A stretch of 61,081 bases of DNA. Origin: Verrucomicrobiota bacterium (GTDB lineage Bacteria > Verrucomicrobiota > Verrucomicrobiia > Limisphaerales > PALSA-1396). This document shows positions 1-8,462 of this stretch, piece after piece; position 1 is the first letter of the stretch, and the number at the start of each line of letters is the position of its first letter. Position numbers and translations under genes: made by a program. The notes beneath the pieces were generated by a model. The model searched no databases and was not told where the DNA came from. It saw only the letters and a program-made list of their open reading frames with translations. The stretch covers positions 1 to 61,081 of the forward strand of contig JACQFP010000006.1 of assembly GCA_016200005.1 (NCBI GenBank). The letters are read 5' to 3'.

Positions 1-6
1 ACTGGC

Positions 7-81
7 TCAGCGCCGCCGGCGCCGAGCCGAAAATAAAAAACAGAAAACCGCCAGACCAATAACAAAAAACAACATAACCAT
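7..81 (-). CDS. possible 24-residue membrane peptide with an arginine tail
   Basis: Reading the minus strand from an ATG at 81 gives a 24-codon frame ending in TGA at 7-9. The product has about 17 hydrophobic residues (MVMLFFVIGLAVFCFLF), then SA and five arginines, which is the arrangement of a single-pass small membrane protein with an inside-positive tail. A purine-rich AAAGGGG lies about 5 nt upstream of the ATG and could serve as ribosome-binding site. I do not recognise a family. A frame this short can occur by chance, and the window edge hides what lies downstream. Confidence 0.25.
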   Translation of the reverse strand: MVMLFFVIGLAVFCFLFSARRRRR

Positions 82-158
82 GACCGCCCCTTTGTAGTGT
101 AATTAAACCGCGGCTGAGGTCATTGATTCAAAAACGCGCCGGAAGACCAGTTCTGAAA

Positions 159-297
159 GCACCAATCACCAAGCTCCAGTATCCAGAGAAGCTCCAAGCA
201 TCAAGCTCCAAGGCTACACGCCCACTGAGTCACAGCGGACTTTGAGGTTCGACGTTTGAAGCTTCTCTGGAGCTTGGAGGTTGGTGCTTGGAATTTT
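159..297. repeat. palindromic repeat, AAGCTCCA/TGGAGCTT family
   Basis: The left arm (159-212) contains several CAAGCTCCA-type units and the right arm (258-297) carries the inverse, CTTCTCTGGAGCTTGG and GGTTGGTGCTTGG. The arms can fold on each other. The same units recur at 20015-20148. The right arm sits just upstream of the ceramidase-like gene, so frames opened at 256 include repeat-derived residues (LWSLEVGAWNF) that are unlikely to belong to the mature protein. Confidence 0.75.
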
Positions 298-357
298 TCC
301 CGTGCGCCTTCGGTGTCTTTCTTGCCAAAACTTCGCGCGCCAGCCACTCTGAAGCAC

Positions 358-1737
358 ATGACCAACGTTCTCAGCCGGCTCACCTGGTTCGTCACGCTTG
401 CTCTGACGCTTGATCTCGCGGCTGTCGAACCGAACGAAACCCGCCCAATCGGCGTCGCCAAGATCGACATCACGCCTGACTATCCCATTCGTCTCAGCGG
501 CTACGGCAACCGGCGAAAGGAGTCAGAAGGGGTCGCGCAAAACATCTTCGCCAAGGCATTGGCGATGGGCAGCGACAAGGAAGGCCCGGCCCTGCTCATC
601 ACCGTGGACAACTGTGGTGTCCCTGTCAGCGTCCGCGACGAAGTTGTCCAGCGCCTGATCAGGAAGAAAAAAATAAACCCTGATCGCGTCGCCATCTGTT
701 CCTCGCACACACATTCCGCCCCGTGCCTGACGGGCATATTGCCGAATCTTTTCAGCGAACCGATCCCGCCGGAGCATCAGGTCAAGATCGATCGCTACAC
801 GCGAGAATTGATCGACAATCTGGAAAAAGTTGCGCTTGCGGCGTTGGCCAATCGAAAACCTGGAAAACTGTCATGGGGTCAGGGCACAGCCGGTTTCGCC
901 AAAAACCGCCGCCCGCAAGGCGGCCCGGTCGATCATGATTTACGAATTCTTGTTGTCACTGACGCCAAAGGCAAACTGCGCGCCGTCGTGGCGAACTACG
1001 CCTGCCACTGCACGACCGTCACTGGTGAGTTCAATCAAATCTGTGGCGACTGGGCCGGCTACGCGCAGGAATTTCTGGAGCGAGATCATCCCGGCGCAAT
1101 TGTTCTTACTCCCGTCGGTTGTGGCGCGGACTCCAATCCTTTTCCCCGACCCGGTTTCGACCTCGCCAAGCAGCATGGCCAGGAAATCGCGACACAGGTC
1201 AACCGTCTCCTTGCAAATCCGCTCACTCCGATTCGCGGCCAACTTCAATGTCGCACCAAGCAGATTGAACTTCCCTTCGACACGTTGCCAACCCGCGAGC
1301 AATGGGAACAGCGCGCGAAACAATCCGGCGCCGTGGGTTATCACGCGAAGATCAATCTTGTCCGGCTCGATCGTGGCGAAACATTGCCGACCAAACTACC
1401 TTACCTGGTGCAGACCTGGAATTTCGGCAACAATCTGGCGATGGTTTTCCTCCCCGGCGAAGTCGTCGTTGATTACTCGCTGCGTTTGAAAAAAGAATTC
1501 GACACCACGCGCCTCTGGGTCAACGCCTACGCCAACGACGTTCCCTGCTACATCCCGTCCCGGCGCATTCTCAAGGAAGGCGGCTACGAAGGCGGCGACG
1601 CGATGGTCTATTACGACCGCCCCACCAAATTGGCGATGGAAACCGAAGACCTGATCATCGGCGGCGTTCACGACCTGATGCCCAAAGAGTTTTTGTTCGA
1701 GGATAAGAAGGCCAAGTTCCCACCGGCGAACCGCTGA
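358..1737 (+). CDS. secreted neutral/alkaline ceramidase-like protein
   Basis: This is a 459-residue protein with an N-terminal signal peptide (MTNVLSRLTWFVTLALTLDLAA). The mature part begins with the IGVAKIDITPDYPIRLSGY pattern typical of the neutral/alkaline ceramidase N-terminal domain. SSHTHSAP (about residue 120) matches the zinc-binding H-x-H segment of that family, and NYACHCTT followed by GDWAGY lies further along. Family members hydrolyse amide-linked lipids, but PVC-group homologues are mostly uncharacterised, so the substrate is unknown. I chose ATG 358 because it opens directly on the signal peptide; the longer frame from 256 runs through a palindromic repeat. A second, diverged copy lies at 37731-39119. 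Confidence 0.85.
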   Translation: MTNVLSRLTWFVTLALTLDLAAVEPNETRPIGVAKIDITPDYPIRLSGYGNRRKESEGVAQNIFAKALAMGSDKEGPALLITVDNCGVPVSVRDEVVQRLIRKKKINPDRVAICSSHTHSAPCLTGILPNLFSEPIPPEHQVKIDRYTRELIDNLEKVALAALANRKPGKLSWGQGTAGFAKNRRPQGGPVDHDLRILVVTDAKGKLRAVVANYACHCTTVTGEFNQICGDWAGYAQEFLERDHPGAIVLTPVGCGADSNPFPRPGFDLAKQHGQEIATQVNRLLANPLTPIRGQLQCRTKQIELPFDTLPTREQWEQRAKQSGAVGYHAKINLVRLDRGETLPTKLPYLVQTWNFGNNLAMVFLPGEVVVDYSLRLKKEFDTTRLWVNAYANDVPCYIPSRRILKEGGYEGGDAMVYYDRPTKLAMETEDLIIGGVHDLMPKEFLFEDKKAKFPPANR

Positions 1738-1935
1738 TCATCGGCCCGGTGGCGAAGAGTCAGCGCTGATTTCGAGGGCGCCAATGCAACCACCAAAGCC
1801 GCGAACCACGCGAACACTTTTGCCGCATTGTGTTCTTTTGCGGCAATTGAATCTGCGTTCATCGTCGTTTATCTGCGGTTAAAAACAAATGGCTGACGTT
1901 TTCACCAAGGCGAAGCGGGCGCGACGGGACAGAAT

Positions 1936-2802
1936 TCAAGGCGCGGCAGGTTCGGCGCGGATCAGCGGCTTCAGCCGTTTAAGCATCACCACGCCGATGC
2001 CCGGGACTTTGCCGAGGTCGTCCGTGATCTTGTAAGGCCGGTGGGCCATGATGCGCTCGGCCAGCTTCGGGCCGATGCCGGGCAGCTTTTGCAATTCCTC
2101 GTAAGTGGCATTGTTGATGTCCACCAACGAAGCAGCGATCGGGGTGTTGGTTGGCGCGACGCTGACTGCAGCGGATCCGACCTGGCGCGGAAATTTGGTT
2201 TCGTCCCAGATGCCGCGTTTCTTTTCGCGCGCGATGAGTTCGAGGTTTTTGAGTTTGTTGATGAAGGTGGTGGAGCGCGGGCCATCCGGCCAGTTGGCGC
2301 GCAGGCCGTAGATGCGAGCGTGTCCATGGGCGACCAGTTCCTCGGCGAGGTTTTTGCCATTGACGAGCACGACGGCGTAGAAACGAGCCAGGGTGCTGCG
2401 GCCCATCGCATTTCGCCACCGGGTGATGACCGTGATGTCTGCATCGGAAAGGGTCGCGCGCGTAAATTGCGACGCGGCCGTGCCCGCACGCGAAATGTCG
2501 TTAGGCGAAATTCCGAAATAGGCGGCCTGATCTTGGGCACGTTCCGTGAGAGTGGCATCGCTCTCCGGCGCGTCCACGAAGTAGAGGCGGAAGACGTATT
2601 CGCGTTCTTTGTGGGCCACATGAAAACTGTCACCGTCCACGATGGCATTGGCATTGGTGATGAGGTGACAGCCAGCGAGGACTTCCCATGCGTCGGCGCT
2701 TTTTTGCTGGGCGAGCAGGCGCGGCGTCGGGCACAGGACCAGTCCAAGGAGACAGGCCAGCACGATTCGCTTCGGGACGACGACGGGACGTGCTTTGGCC
2801 AT
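1936..2802 (-). CDS. secreted thermonuclease-like protein with helix-hairpin-helix tail
   Basis: The protein has 288 residues. A hydrophobic N-terminus (IVLACLLGLVLCPTPRLLAQ) suggests export. Residues of about 45-190 form a staphylococcal-nuclease-like (SNase) domain: DGDSFHV, then RLYFVDAPESD carrying the catalytic arginine and the metal-binding aspartate, then HGHARIYG. The C-terminal 60 residues are a helix-hairpin-helix pair of the ComEA type (DINNATYEELQKLPGIGPKLAERI and VPGIGVVMLKRLKP), which binds DNA without sequence specificity. The combination suggests an exported or periplasmic nuclease for DNA degradation or uptake. That role is inferred; no competence genes are adjacent. Confidence 0.88.
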   Translation of the reverse strand: MAKARPVVVPKRIVLACLLGLVLCPTPRLLAQQKSADAWEVLAGCHLITNANAIVDGDSFHVAHKEREYVFRLYFVDAPESDATLTERAQDQAAYFGISPNDISRAGTAASQFTRATLSDADITVITRWRNAMGRSTLARFYAVVLVNGKNLAEELVAHGHARIYGLRANWPDGPRSTTFINKLKNLELIAREKKRGIWDETKFPRQVGSAAVSVAPTNTPIAASLVDINNATYEELQKLPGIGPKLAERIMAHRPYKITDDLGKVPGIGVVMLKRLKPLIRAEPAAP

Positions 2803-2954
2803 AAAGGCACTATGGCACGCTCGCTCGCGAATGCAGCATTAAATTGAGGCGGAGAAGGTGTCGCTAGGAGACGCGTCGCGCCCGAAACGGAGAGCGACTC
2901 TGTGGCGCGAGATGCGACTTGTGCGGCGGATTCAAAGGGTCTGGCGGCAACTCG

Positions 2955-3575
2955 TTAAGACGCGGACGAGTGCGGCCCGAATTCCGTTTGCGCCACCGTC
3001 GAGACCTCAAACACAAGATGATCGACATCACCGATCTGCCGCGTGCGGCTGTGTTCCGGTGCCAGCTTCATGAACAGGTTCAGCATTTTCTGGTTGGAGG
3101 TCATTACGTCGGCCTCGAACCAGCGAATCCCGTCCGCAACGGCCAGGCGCGCCAGGAGTTGCAGGAGAAAGGTACCCAGCCCGCGGCGTTGAAAATCATC
3201 ATGCACGGTAAAGGCGACCTCGGCGGCGCCGGGCTTGGGCAGCCGCACGTAGCGCGCGCCACAGACGATGCGAGTGGCGTCATTCGCCGACACCACACCC
3301 ACGACGCACAACTCGTCCGTCCGATCAATGGCAAGCATCCGGCGGAGTTGGTCGGGCGCGACGCTGCGGATGGGACTGAAGAAGCGGTGCAACAAGGTCT
3401 CGCGCGAAGCGGTGCGGATGGCTTCGGTGATGAGGGGTTGATCGTCCGGCCGCACATGCCGGAAGCGCACCAGTGGTCCACCGGCCAGCGGCCATTCGGC
3501 GAGCCACTCGGGGTCGCTGGCGCTGGGCAGTTTATATTGTGCCGTCGGATCGTCCACGTGTTCAATATGACTCAT
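2955..3575 (-). CDS. GNAT-family acetyltransferase
   Basis: This 206-residue protein has a GNAT fold. An early strand (VRFRHVRPDDQPLI) is followed by a helix pair, a central sheet (ELCVVGVVSANDATRIVCGARYV) and the acetyl-CoA pyrophosphate loop QRRGLGTFLL in the R/Q-x-x-G-x-G/A form. It resembles the acetyltransferase half of Pat-type protein lysine acetyltransferases, including the LLHRFFSP segment and the late VMTSNQKMLNLFMKLA segment. No cyclic-nucleotide or acyl-CoA synthetase domain is attached. The substrate may be a protein lysine or a small amine; this cannot be settled from sequence. It stands alone between two minus-strand genes. Confidence 0.82.
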   Translation of the reverse strand: MSHIEHVDDPTAQYKLPSASDPEWLAEWPLAGGPLVRFRHVRPDDQPLITEAIRTASRETLLHRFFSPIRSVAPDQLRRMLAIDRTDELCVVGVVSANDATRIVCGARYVRLPKPGAAEVAFTVHDDFQRRGLGTFLLQLLARLAVADGIRWFEADVMTSNQKMLNLFMKLAPEHSRTRQIGDVDHLVFEVSTVAQTEFGPHSSAS

Positions 3576-3626
3576 CCGGGTTAAACGATGCAGAAAATCT
3601 TGGGCTGACGAAGCTCTTTCCCACCT

Positions 3627-5078
3627 TCAGTGGGCGCTGGGCTGAACCGTTGTTTTGGAATAATCGAAGGTAAACAATTCGGCGTCGGTCAGACGGAAAA
3701 CGATGCGCATCTCATTCAACGTCGCTTCGCAGACCGAGCGGCCTTTCCAAGTAATCTCCTTGCCAAAGCCCGATTCAGTGACGAGGTCGCAGTCGGCGAA
3801 GGAAAAGCCGGGCAGGACTTTGTTGTCGTCGCCGCGAAGCTCGGCGCGCAGTTCTTTCCGAATGATGGCGTTGACAACGAGCGTGGATTTCTTTGGCGGA
3901 GTCAACAATGGTCGCGTCATCAAGAATCCCGGAGCGCTTGAGTTGGGCCGCACGCCGATCAAACGATCGCGTTCACAGACGGCGAGGCCAATCGAGCCGA
4001 CGTTTTCCTGCTTGGTGTCGTGCGGGAGGGGAAAGCCGCCGTAATAAAATCGCAATTCGTCGCCGACTTCGACGGGGCTTTCCGCCGCCATGACCATGCC
4101 GGCTTCCCACGAACCGGCCGCGCCGCGCTCCAGAAACGGCGGGTGCGTGGGGATACGGTCCCAGACTTGTCCGTCGCCGCTCCAGGCCAGTTCAGAGTGC
4201 ATGAAGCCCGTCCCGCGATCGTAGGTCTGGAGTTGGCCGAACAAGAGATCGCCGCGCCGGAAAACGGTCATGCCGTAGAATTCCGGTTTATCGGTTTCGG
4301 TCGGCACAAGGATGTTGCGCTCGTGCGTCCAGTGTTGGAGGTCGCGACTTTCCTGGACGGAGACGCGGCGTTTGTGGTCGCCGGCGTAGGCGCGCGGTCG
4401 GCAGAACAGCAGCCAGCGATCGCACACTTCGTCATAGACGAAATTGTTGTGCGTATCGCTGTGATACGAGATGGCCGGAGTCTGCCACGTGAACTTGAAT
4501 GACTTGCCATCGTCGGATGAGGAAACGAACACGCCGCCCTTTTGATTGTGGATGGCGAGAAATTTTCCGGTGAACGCGCGTGGTTTCGGGTTGAGGCACA
4601 CGTCGATGTTCTGGGTTTTGTCCGTGCCGAGGCGGATGACATTGTTGTCCTTGCTGCCGGCGTAATCGAACAGACCCAATGACGGTTTGCGCCAAGTGAT
4701 GCCGTCGGGCGATTCCGCATAGCAGACGTTGTAGGAGAACGGGAGTTTGTTGTAGTAGGCGTTGCTGCTCCAGATCGAATACCACATCTTGAACAAACGG
4801 TCCTGGGGATCGAACAGCACGGAGCCGCCCAAATGCGGGCCGGTGCCTTCCCACGGATGCTCGCGGACGATGAGCGGATTTCCCGGATGGCGTTTGGGCG
4901 GGACAACAAAACGTTCGAGTTGCCAGCGGTCCTCCACGACGCGGCTGTCGCACACAAAGTACGGACCTCTTGCTGCCGACACTTTGTAATCGGGAGCCGG
5001 AAGCGTCACGGCTGCCAACGCAAGCGGCGGCGCCAGAATGAAAACGAAAGCGCCGTAACTCTTAAGGCGGAAGGGCAT
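3627..5078 (-). CDS. secreted beta-propeller protein, glycosidase-like
   Basis: The protein has 483 residues and a signal peptide (FVFILAPPLALAAVTLPAP). The body shows repeated blades with aromatic and acidic motifs: LFDPQDRLFKMWYS, VCYAESPDGITWRKP, DKPEFYGMTV and LRFYYGGFPLP. These resemble the five-bladed GH32/GH43/GH130-like glycosidase fold and the sialidase-like hypothetical proteins common in Planctomycetes and Verrucomicrobia. I cannot point to a certain catalytic triad, so enzymatic activity is inferred. A role in using external polysaccharide would suit the nearby sulfatase, deacetylase and secreted hydrolases. It ends 51 nt before the acetyltransferase on the same strand. Confidence 0.7.
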   Translation of the reverse strand: MPFRLKSYGAFVFILAPPLALAAVTLPAPDYKVSAARGPYFVCDSRVVEDRWQLERFVVPPKRHPGNPLIVREHPWEGTGPHLGGSVLFDPQDRLFKMWYSIWSSNAYYNKLPFSYNVCYAESPDGITWRKPSLGLFDYAGSKDNNVIRLGTDKTQNIDVCLNPKPRAFTGKFLAIHNQKGGVFVSSSDDGKSFKFTWQTPAISYHSDTHNNFVYDEVCDRWLLFCRPRAYAGDHKRRVSVQESRDLQHWTHERNILVPTETDKPEFYGMTVFRRGDLLFGQLQTYDRGTGFMHSELAWSGDGQVWDRIPTHPPFLERGAAGSWEAGMVMAAESPVEVGDELRFYYGGFPLPHDTKQENVGSIGLAVCERDRLIGVRPNSSAPGFLMTRPLLTPPKKSTLVVNAIIRKELRAELRGDDNKVLPGFSFADCDLVTESGFGKEITWKGRSVCEATLNEMRIVFRLTDAELFTFDYSKTTVQPSAH

Positions 5079-5087
5079 CAGCCGTTA

Positions 5088-5564
5088 TTAATCCCAAATC
5101 CGGTACGGGAGCAAGGTTCTTTCCAGAAAGACGCCGCAGCGCGGACACTTGCCCGGTTCCTTCCACGGTCGTGTCCGATGCAGTTTAGACACCGGACAGG
5201 CCGGTGTCACCACGGACCATTTTATTTGGGTCAATCCAGCAATCAACATTTTATCGGCCAGGACGGAATAAAGCGAAGGGTCGCCTCCACCGGCAATCGT
5301 CGTGAATGGCTTCTTTCCCAAGCTATTCTTTCGCGCACGAACTTCGGCGTCCGTGACGCGAACACGGATCGGCACGTCGTGCAGGTCACGGCAATCGCAA
5401 CACTCGATGGTTTGGGTGATGCGACCAAATCCGTCATCGACGCCGCCACTGACTTTCGCCCGGTAACCGCAGCGTGGACAATCGAACAAGTAAGCTTTGC
5501 CCATGAAACAATCTAAGTTCGCCTGGGATTGTTCTTCGACCTCTGAGCCGAGGTCAGATTTCAC
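5088..5564 (-). CDS. zinc-ribbon protein coupled to a HigA-like antitoxin
   Basis: The 158-residue frame starts with GTG overlapping the HigA stop (GTGA). An alternative ATG lies at 5504 and gives MGKAYLFDCPRCGYRAKV; no clear ribosome-binding site decides between them. It carries three metal-binding pairs: CPRCGY, ECCDCRDLHD and a C-terminal CPRCGVF. This layout suggests one or two zinc ribbons. I do not recognise a named family. Its overlap with the antitoxin gene implies co-transcription and possibly translational coupling, so it may be a passenger or third component of the toxin-antitoxin locus. Confidence 0.7.
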   Translation of the reverse strand: MKSDLGSEVEEQSQANLDCFMGKAYLFDCPRCGYRAKVSGGVDDGFGRITQTIECCDCRDLHDVPIRVRVTDAEVRARKNSLGKKPFTTIAGGGDPSLYSVLADKMLIAGLTQIKWSVVTPACPVSKLHRTRPWKEPGKCPRCGVFLERTLLPYRIWD

Positions 5565-5878
5565 GCCATAGCTGGTTGCAAGTCCCCCAGCGGTTCAACG
5601 TCCCGTTCGATTTGTTTTTCCTTTTCGTAACGCGCCAGACGCAAGTCGTAATCTGCCTGCAATCCCGTCCACAGTTCCGCCGTTGTGCCAAAGTAACGCG
5701 CCAGCCGCAGGGCCGTGTCTGCTGTGATGCTTCGCTTCTCCATCACAATCTCGTTAATCCGGCGCGGCGGGACATTCAACGCCCGCGCCAGCGCGTTTTG
5801 CGACAGGTCGCGTGGCTTCATAAACTCCTCGCGGAGAATTTCACCCGGATGTATCGGGGGCAATTTCTTTGCTTTCAT
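5561..5878 (-). CDS. higA: HigA-family antitoxin, XRE helix-turn-helix
   Basis: This 105-residue protein begins IHPGEILREEFMKP, the hallmark of HigA antitoxins. An XRE helix-turn-helix follows (LSQNALARALNVPPRRINEIVMEKRSI), then TADTALRLARYFGTTAELW. HigA binds and neutralises the HigB mRNA interferase and represses its own promoter. ATG 5878 is preferred over an upstream TTG at 5884. It lies 2 nt after the natural end of the higB reading frame, the usual toxin-first HigBA order. The antitoxin is intact although the toxin partner is frameshifted. Confidence 0.92.
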   Translation of the reverse strand: MKAKKLPPIHPGEILREEFMKPRDLSQNALARALNVPPRRINEIVMEKRSITADTALRLARYFGTTAELWTGLQADYDLRLARYEKEKQIERDVEPLGDLQPAMA

Positions 5879-5880
5879 AA

Positions 5881-6164
5881 TCAATGGTAGTCCACAATTT
5901 CCACGTCGAACGCATCCTCACCAAGCCTGCAGAAAAGCAAATGCGCCATTGATCGTTCACGCGTATGCTGTGCTGTCCCTTGCGGTCGCCCTTCAACGCT
6001 TCCAACCGATTGCCATACGGCGAGCGCAAGTCCTGCAAATTCCGCGCTTGATGCAACAGCAACAGTTTCCGTCGCGCCACCCGTTGAATCTGTGTCGGCG
6101 GTCGTCTGGACGATTCATCGTTAAACAGCCGCTCGGTTTCCGGGCAGGCGAAGCTGCGTATCAT
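5881..6164 (-). pseudogene. higB: HigB-like toxin broken by a frameshift
   Basis: From ATG 6164 the protein reads MIRSFACPETERLF, LEALKGDRKGQHSIRVNDQ and WRICF, a clear RelE/ParE-superfamily HigB toxin. After about 5935 the open frame diverges (SAGLVRMRSTWKLW) and runs on into the antitoxin gene, ending at 5841. The neighbouring frame reads EDAFDVEIVDYH and then TGA at 5881-5883, which is exactly the expected HigB C-terminus. One missing base near 5920-5935 explains this. It may be a real inactivating mutation, an assembly error or, less likely, frameshifting. If real, toxin activity is probably lost because the final strand is part of the RNase fold. Confidence 0.85.
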
Positions 6165-6344
6165 CTATCCCAACCATAATGTTCGGCGTCATGCTGTGTC
6201 AAGAAACGCGCCTAACTCACCCAATCCGCCATAAGTTTTGCGCTTTGCTCTAAGGGCGACTCTCGACGATTGTTTTGACTTACGATTATTCGTCGGCATT
6301 CTTGGACCGCGAGAAACACATAAAACCATTGATTTCATTTGGGA

Positions 6345-6419
6345 TGGTGCGCGCTGCAGGTTTCGAACCTGCGACCCCTACCGTGTGAAGGTAATGCTCT
6401 ACCACTGAGCTAAGCGCGC
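6345..6419 (-). tRNA. tRNA-Val, anticodon CAC
   Basis: The minus strand folds into a full cloverleaf. The 7-bp acceptor stem is GCGCGCT/AGCGCGC, perfectly paired. The D arm is GCTC...GAGC, the anticodon stem TTACC/GGTAG encloses TTCACAC with anticodon CAC, and the T arm is GCAGG-TTCGAAA-CCTGC. The discriminator A is followed by a genomically encoded CCA. The anticodon CAC reads the valine codon GUG. Confidence 0.96.
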
Positions 6420-6490
6420 CACCGGCCAAAAACTAACGGAGCGCCCGGACATTTCAAGATTTTCTTCGATGGTTCAAGGCATTGCCACCG

Positions 6491-6561
6491 TTAGGAGTTC
6501 CGCCTTCCGGCGGTTCTTGCTTTAACACACGTTCTGACCGCCTGAAGGCGGAACTCCAAAC
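6491..6561. repeat. palindromic repeat, GGAGTTCCGCC family
   Basis: The left arm (6491-6516, AGGAGTTCCGCCTTCCGGCGG) and right arm (6535-6561, CCGCCTGAAGGCGGAACTCC) are inverted copies around a loop of about 18 nt. It is the same family as the element inside folP at 25054-25121. Confidence 0.85.
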
Positions 6562-6609
6562 AAAGTGTCCATGCAACTCTGACTGGTTCGGATTTCGGAT
6601 TTCGGATTT

Positions 6610-6747
6610 GGGCTATGCACTTAATTCCCCTTGGCCCATCGGACACGCGAGAGCGTGAACTCCAACGCCGTGCGAGGGCCGTTTCCGTTGGAGTTCAACC
6701 TTTAGGTTGTCCCCCGGTTGTCTGAAGGAGAATCAAGTGCATAGCCC
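6610..6747. repeat. nested inverted-repeat element, MITE-like
   Basis: Terminal arms 6610-6627 and 6730-6747 are inverted copies matching at 17 of 18 positions (GGGCTATGCACTTAATTC and its inverse). Inside lies a TGGAGTTCAACCT-type half-palindrome with an inverse half at 6657-6668. The stretch 6420-6863 between the tRNA and the next gene holds no ORF I can support. Besides these repeats it carries GCCTCCGCACGTCTGCGGCTAC-like sequence near 6768-6790. Confidence 0.65.
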
Positions 6748-6863
6748 TATTTGGGATTTCAGAATCCGCCTCCGCACGTCTGCGGCTACATTCACTTTGC
6801 GGCTACACCTCACGCGCCAATGATTGCTTGGCGATGTGATGTCGCCTTGTTTAACTGGCATCG

Positions 6864-7862
6864 TTGAACTCACTGGCATCAACCATTGAAAGCACAACTG
6901 GGGCATTGAGTCCGTTGGGGTTTCTCGGTTTATTCGTCGCGGCCTCGGTCTTGATGATCTGGCGGCTGGAGCACATGACGGAAAAAGGCGTGGAGGGGAC
7001 GGTGCTGGGCACGCTGGTCATGCCGTACTGTTCGGGTCTGCCCAATTTGATTTTTGTTTTCGTGCTCGCGAGCAAGGGCGGCAGTGGCAAAGAGGTGATG
7101 ATCAACTGCCTCGTCAACAATGTCACGAACATGACGTTCTTGATCGGGCTGCCGGCGATTTTCTGGGGCATGAGTGTGCTGCCCGCGCGTAAAGGGAAAA
7201 AGAAAAAGAAGAGCGAGGAGACCCATCGCATCAACCGTCTCTCGCTTCTGTTGACGCTGACGGCGGTTTTGTTTTTTACCGGCGCGGTGTGGGCTTTGGG
7301 ACGCGACGGCAAACTGGATTTCGGCGATGGTCTGGTGTTGGTCGGCCTGTTTCTATTCTGGCAATGCTTTCACATCTTTGACGTGTTGAAGAACAATGTC
7401 CGGCAGAACAAATCGTTCCATTGGACTCTGTTCCTGGACCTGGCGCTGCTGGCGGTCGGTGCTTATGGCATCTACGTCAGCGTGAACTGGCTGGTGGACT
7501 GGGTTTCCCACATTCAGACCGGCTTCATCAGCGCCAAGCGGCTGGGCTGGTTGAGCGGCTGGCTAATGGTGCTGCCGAATGCGTTGCTGGCGCTCTATTA
7601 CGGCTGGCGAAAACGGCCGGAGGTCATCTACAGTTCGCAGGTGGGCGACGGACACATCTGCATTCCGCTGTGCGTTGGTATTTTTGCGTTGTATCGGACG
7701 ATCGTCGTACCGAACTTCTTTGACGCCGGGATTCAGATGCTGGTCGGAGCGACGCTCGTCCATTTCTTCTTCGTGGCCATTTTCGGTCAACTGCCCCGCT
7801 TCATGGGATGGATTCTGACCGGTGTTTACGGGGTGTTCCTCTACAAGGGACTGATTGAATAA
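6864..7862 (+). CDS. cation exchanger-like membrane protein (CaCA family)
   Basis: This is a polytopic membrane protein of about 332 residues with eight or more hydrophobic helices. Two segments resemble the alpha repeats of sodium/calcium exchangers: GLPNLIFVFVLASKGG followed by CLVNNVTNMTFLIG, and, in the second half, LSGWLMVLPNALLALYYGW followed by DGHICIPLCVGIFAL. A lysine-rich cytosolic loop (KGKKKKKSEE) separates the halves. Acidic residues are sparser than in canonical exchangers, so ion specificity is unsure. The start is uncertain: no ATG precedes residue 31, and a TTG at 6864 without an obvious ribosome-binding site is used here. It is probably monocistronic. Confidence 0.7.
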   Translation: MNSLASTIESTTGALSPLGFLGLFVAASVLMIWRLEHMTEKGVEGTVLGTLVMPYCSGLPNLIFVFVLASKGGSGKEVMINCLVNNVTNMTFLIGLPAIFWGMSVLPARKGKKKKKSEETHRINRLSLLLTLTAVLFFTGAVWALGRDGKLDFGDGLVLVGLFLFWQCFHIFDVLKNNVRQNKSFHWTLFLDLALLAVGAYGIYVSVNWLVDWVSHIQTGFISAKRLGWLSGWLMVLPNALLALYYGWRKRPEVIYSSQVGDGHICIPLCVGIFALYRTIVVPNFFDAGIQMLVGATLVHFFFVAIFGQLPRFMGWILTGVYGVFLYKGLIE

Positions 7863-8045
7863 GGCGAATCTCAGCCTGACAGGACGATGTGCCGAGTCAG
7901 TGATGCGCCAAAACAAAAAATAACTTGTCTCCCGCTCAAGGTGAGCCTTAATTCCCATATCATGCACAATCGAATCCGGCCGAACACCGGCAGGTGCCAG
8001 ACCAAAGCTAGGTTTGGCCTGCTCAATATTAGGTGTCATCGTCAC

Positions 8046-8372
8046 GTGACTGTCAGAGCAAAGCCCATCTTCGTTGTCGGTGGTTGGTTAGCGGTTGCTT
8101 TGGCTGTTTTGCTTCCATTGTTCGGTTGCGAGCGTGAGCCGGGAATGAGGCCCAGATGCATTGACAACTTACTCCAGATACAAGGGGCTAAAAATCAGTG
8201 GATGACAGAAACTAAAAAGGCCACCAACGACGTTCCGACGTGGGATAACATTCGGCCTTATCTGTATCGGTCGCGCGAGCTGCACTGCCCAAAAGGTGGA
8301 GTTTACACAATTGGGAGGCTGGATGAACGGCCGAGATGCTCTATTGGCGGAAAAGTTCACACACTGCCATGA
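8046..8372 (+). CDS. short membrane-anchored protein with pseudopilin-like C-terminus
   Basis: From GTG 8046 the product has 108 residues. One hydrophobic segment (FVVGGWLAVALAVLLPLFGC) ends in a cysteine that could be a lipobox-like site. The rest reads CIDNLLQIQGAKNQWM, VPTWDNIRPYL, LHCPKGGVYTIGRL and CSIGGKVHTLP. This matches the C-terminal region of many verrucomicrobial type II secretion/prepilin-like proteins (NL-Q-I-GAK-W ... CP-GG-Y). The usual N-terminal FTLIELL helix is replaced by an ordinary transmembrane segment. I do not know its role. Frames opened further upstream, at 7887, show no protein-like composition. Confidence 0.6.
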   Translation: MTVRAKPIFVVGGWLAVALAVLLPLFGCEREPGMRPRCIDNLLQIQGAKNQWMTETKKATNDVPTWDNIRPYLYRSRELHCPKGGVYTIGRLDERPRCSIGGKVHTLP

Positions 8373-8462
8373 AACCTCCTCTGAGGTTACATGCGTCACG
8401 TAGAGAATATTTTTTGCTGAAGGATGGGGGGATGTGAGCGCACGGAGCGCACCAGACTTGAT

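Noticed and set aside
256-357. Longer N-terminus of the ceramidase-like protein from ATG 256
   Set aside because: The extra 34 codons are mostly repeat DNA and precede a normal signal peptide, so ATG 358 is the better start.
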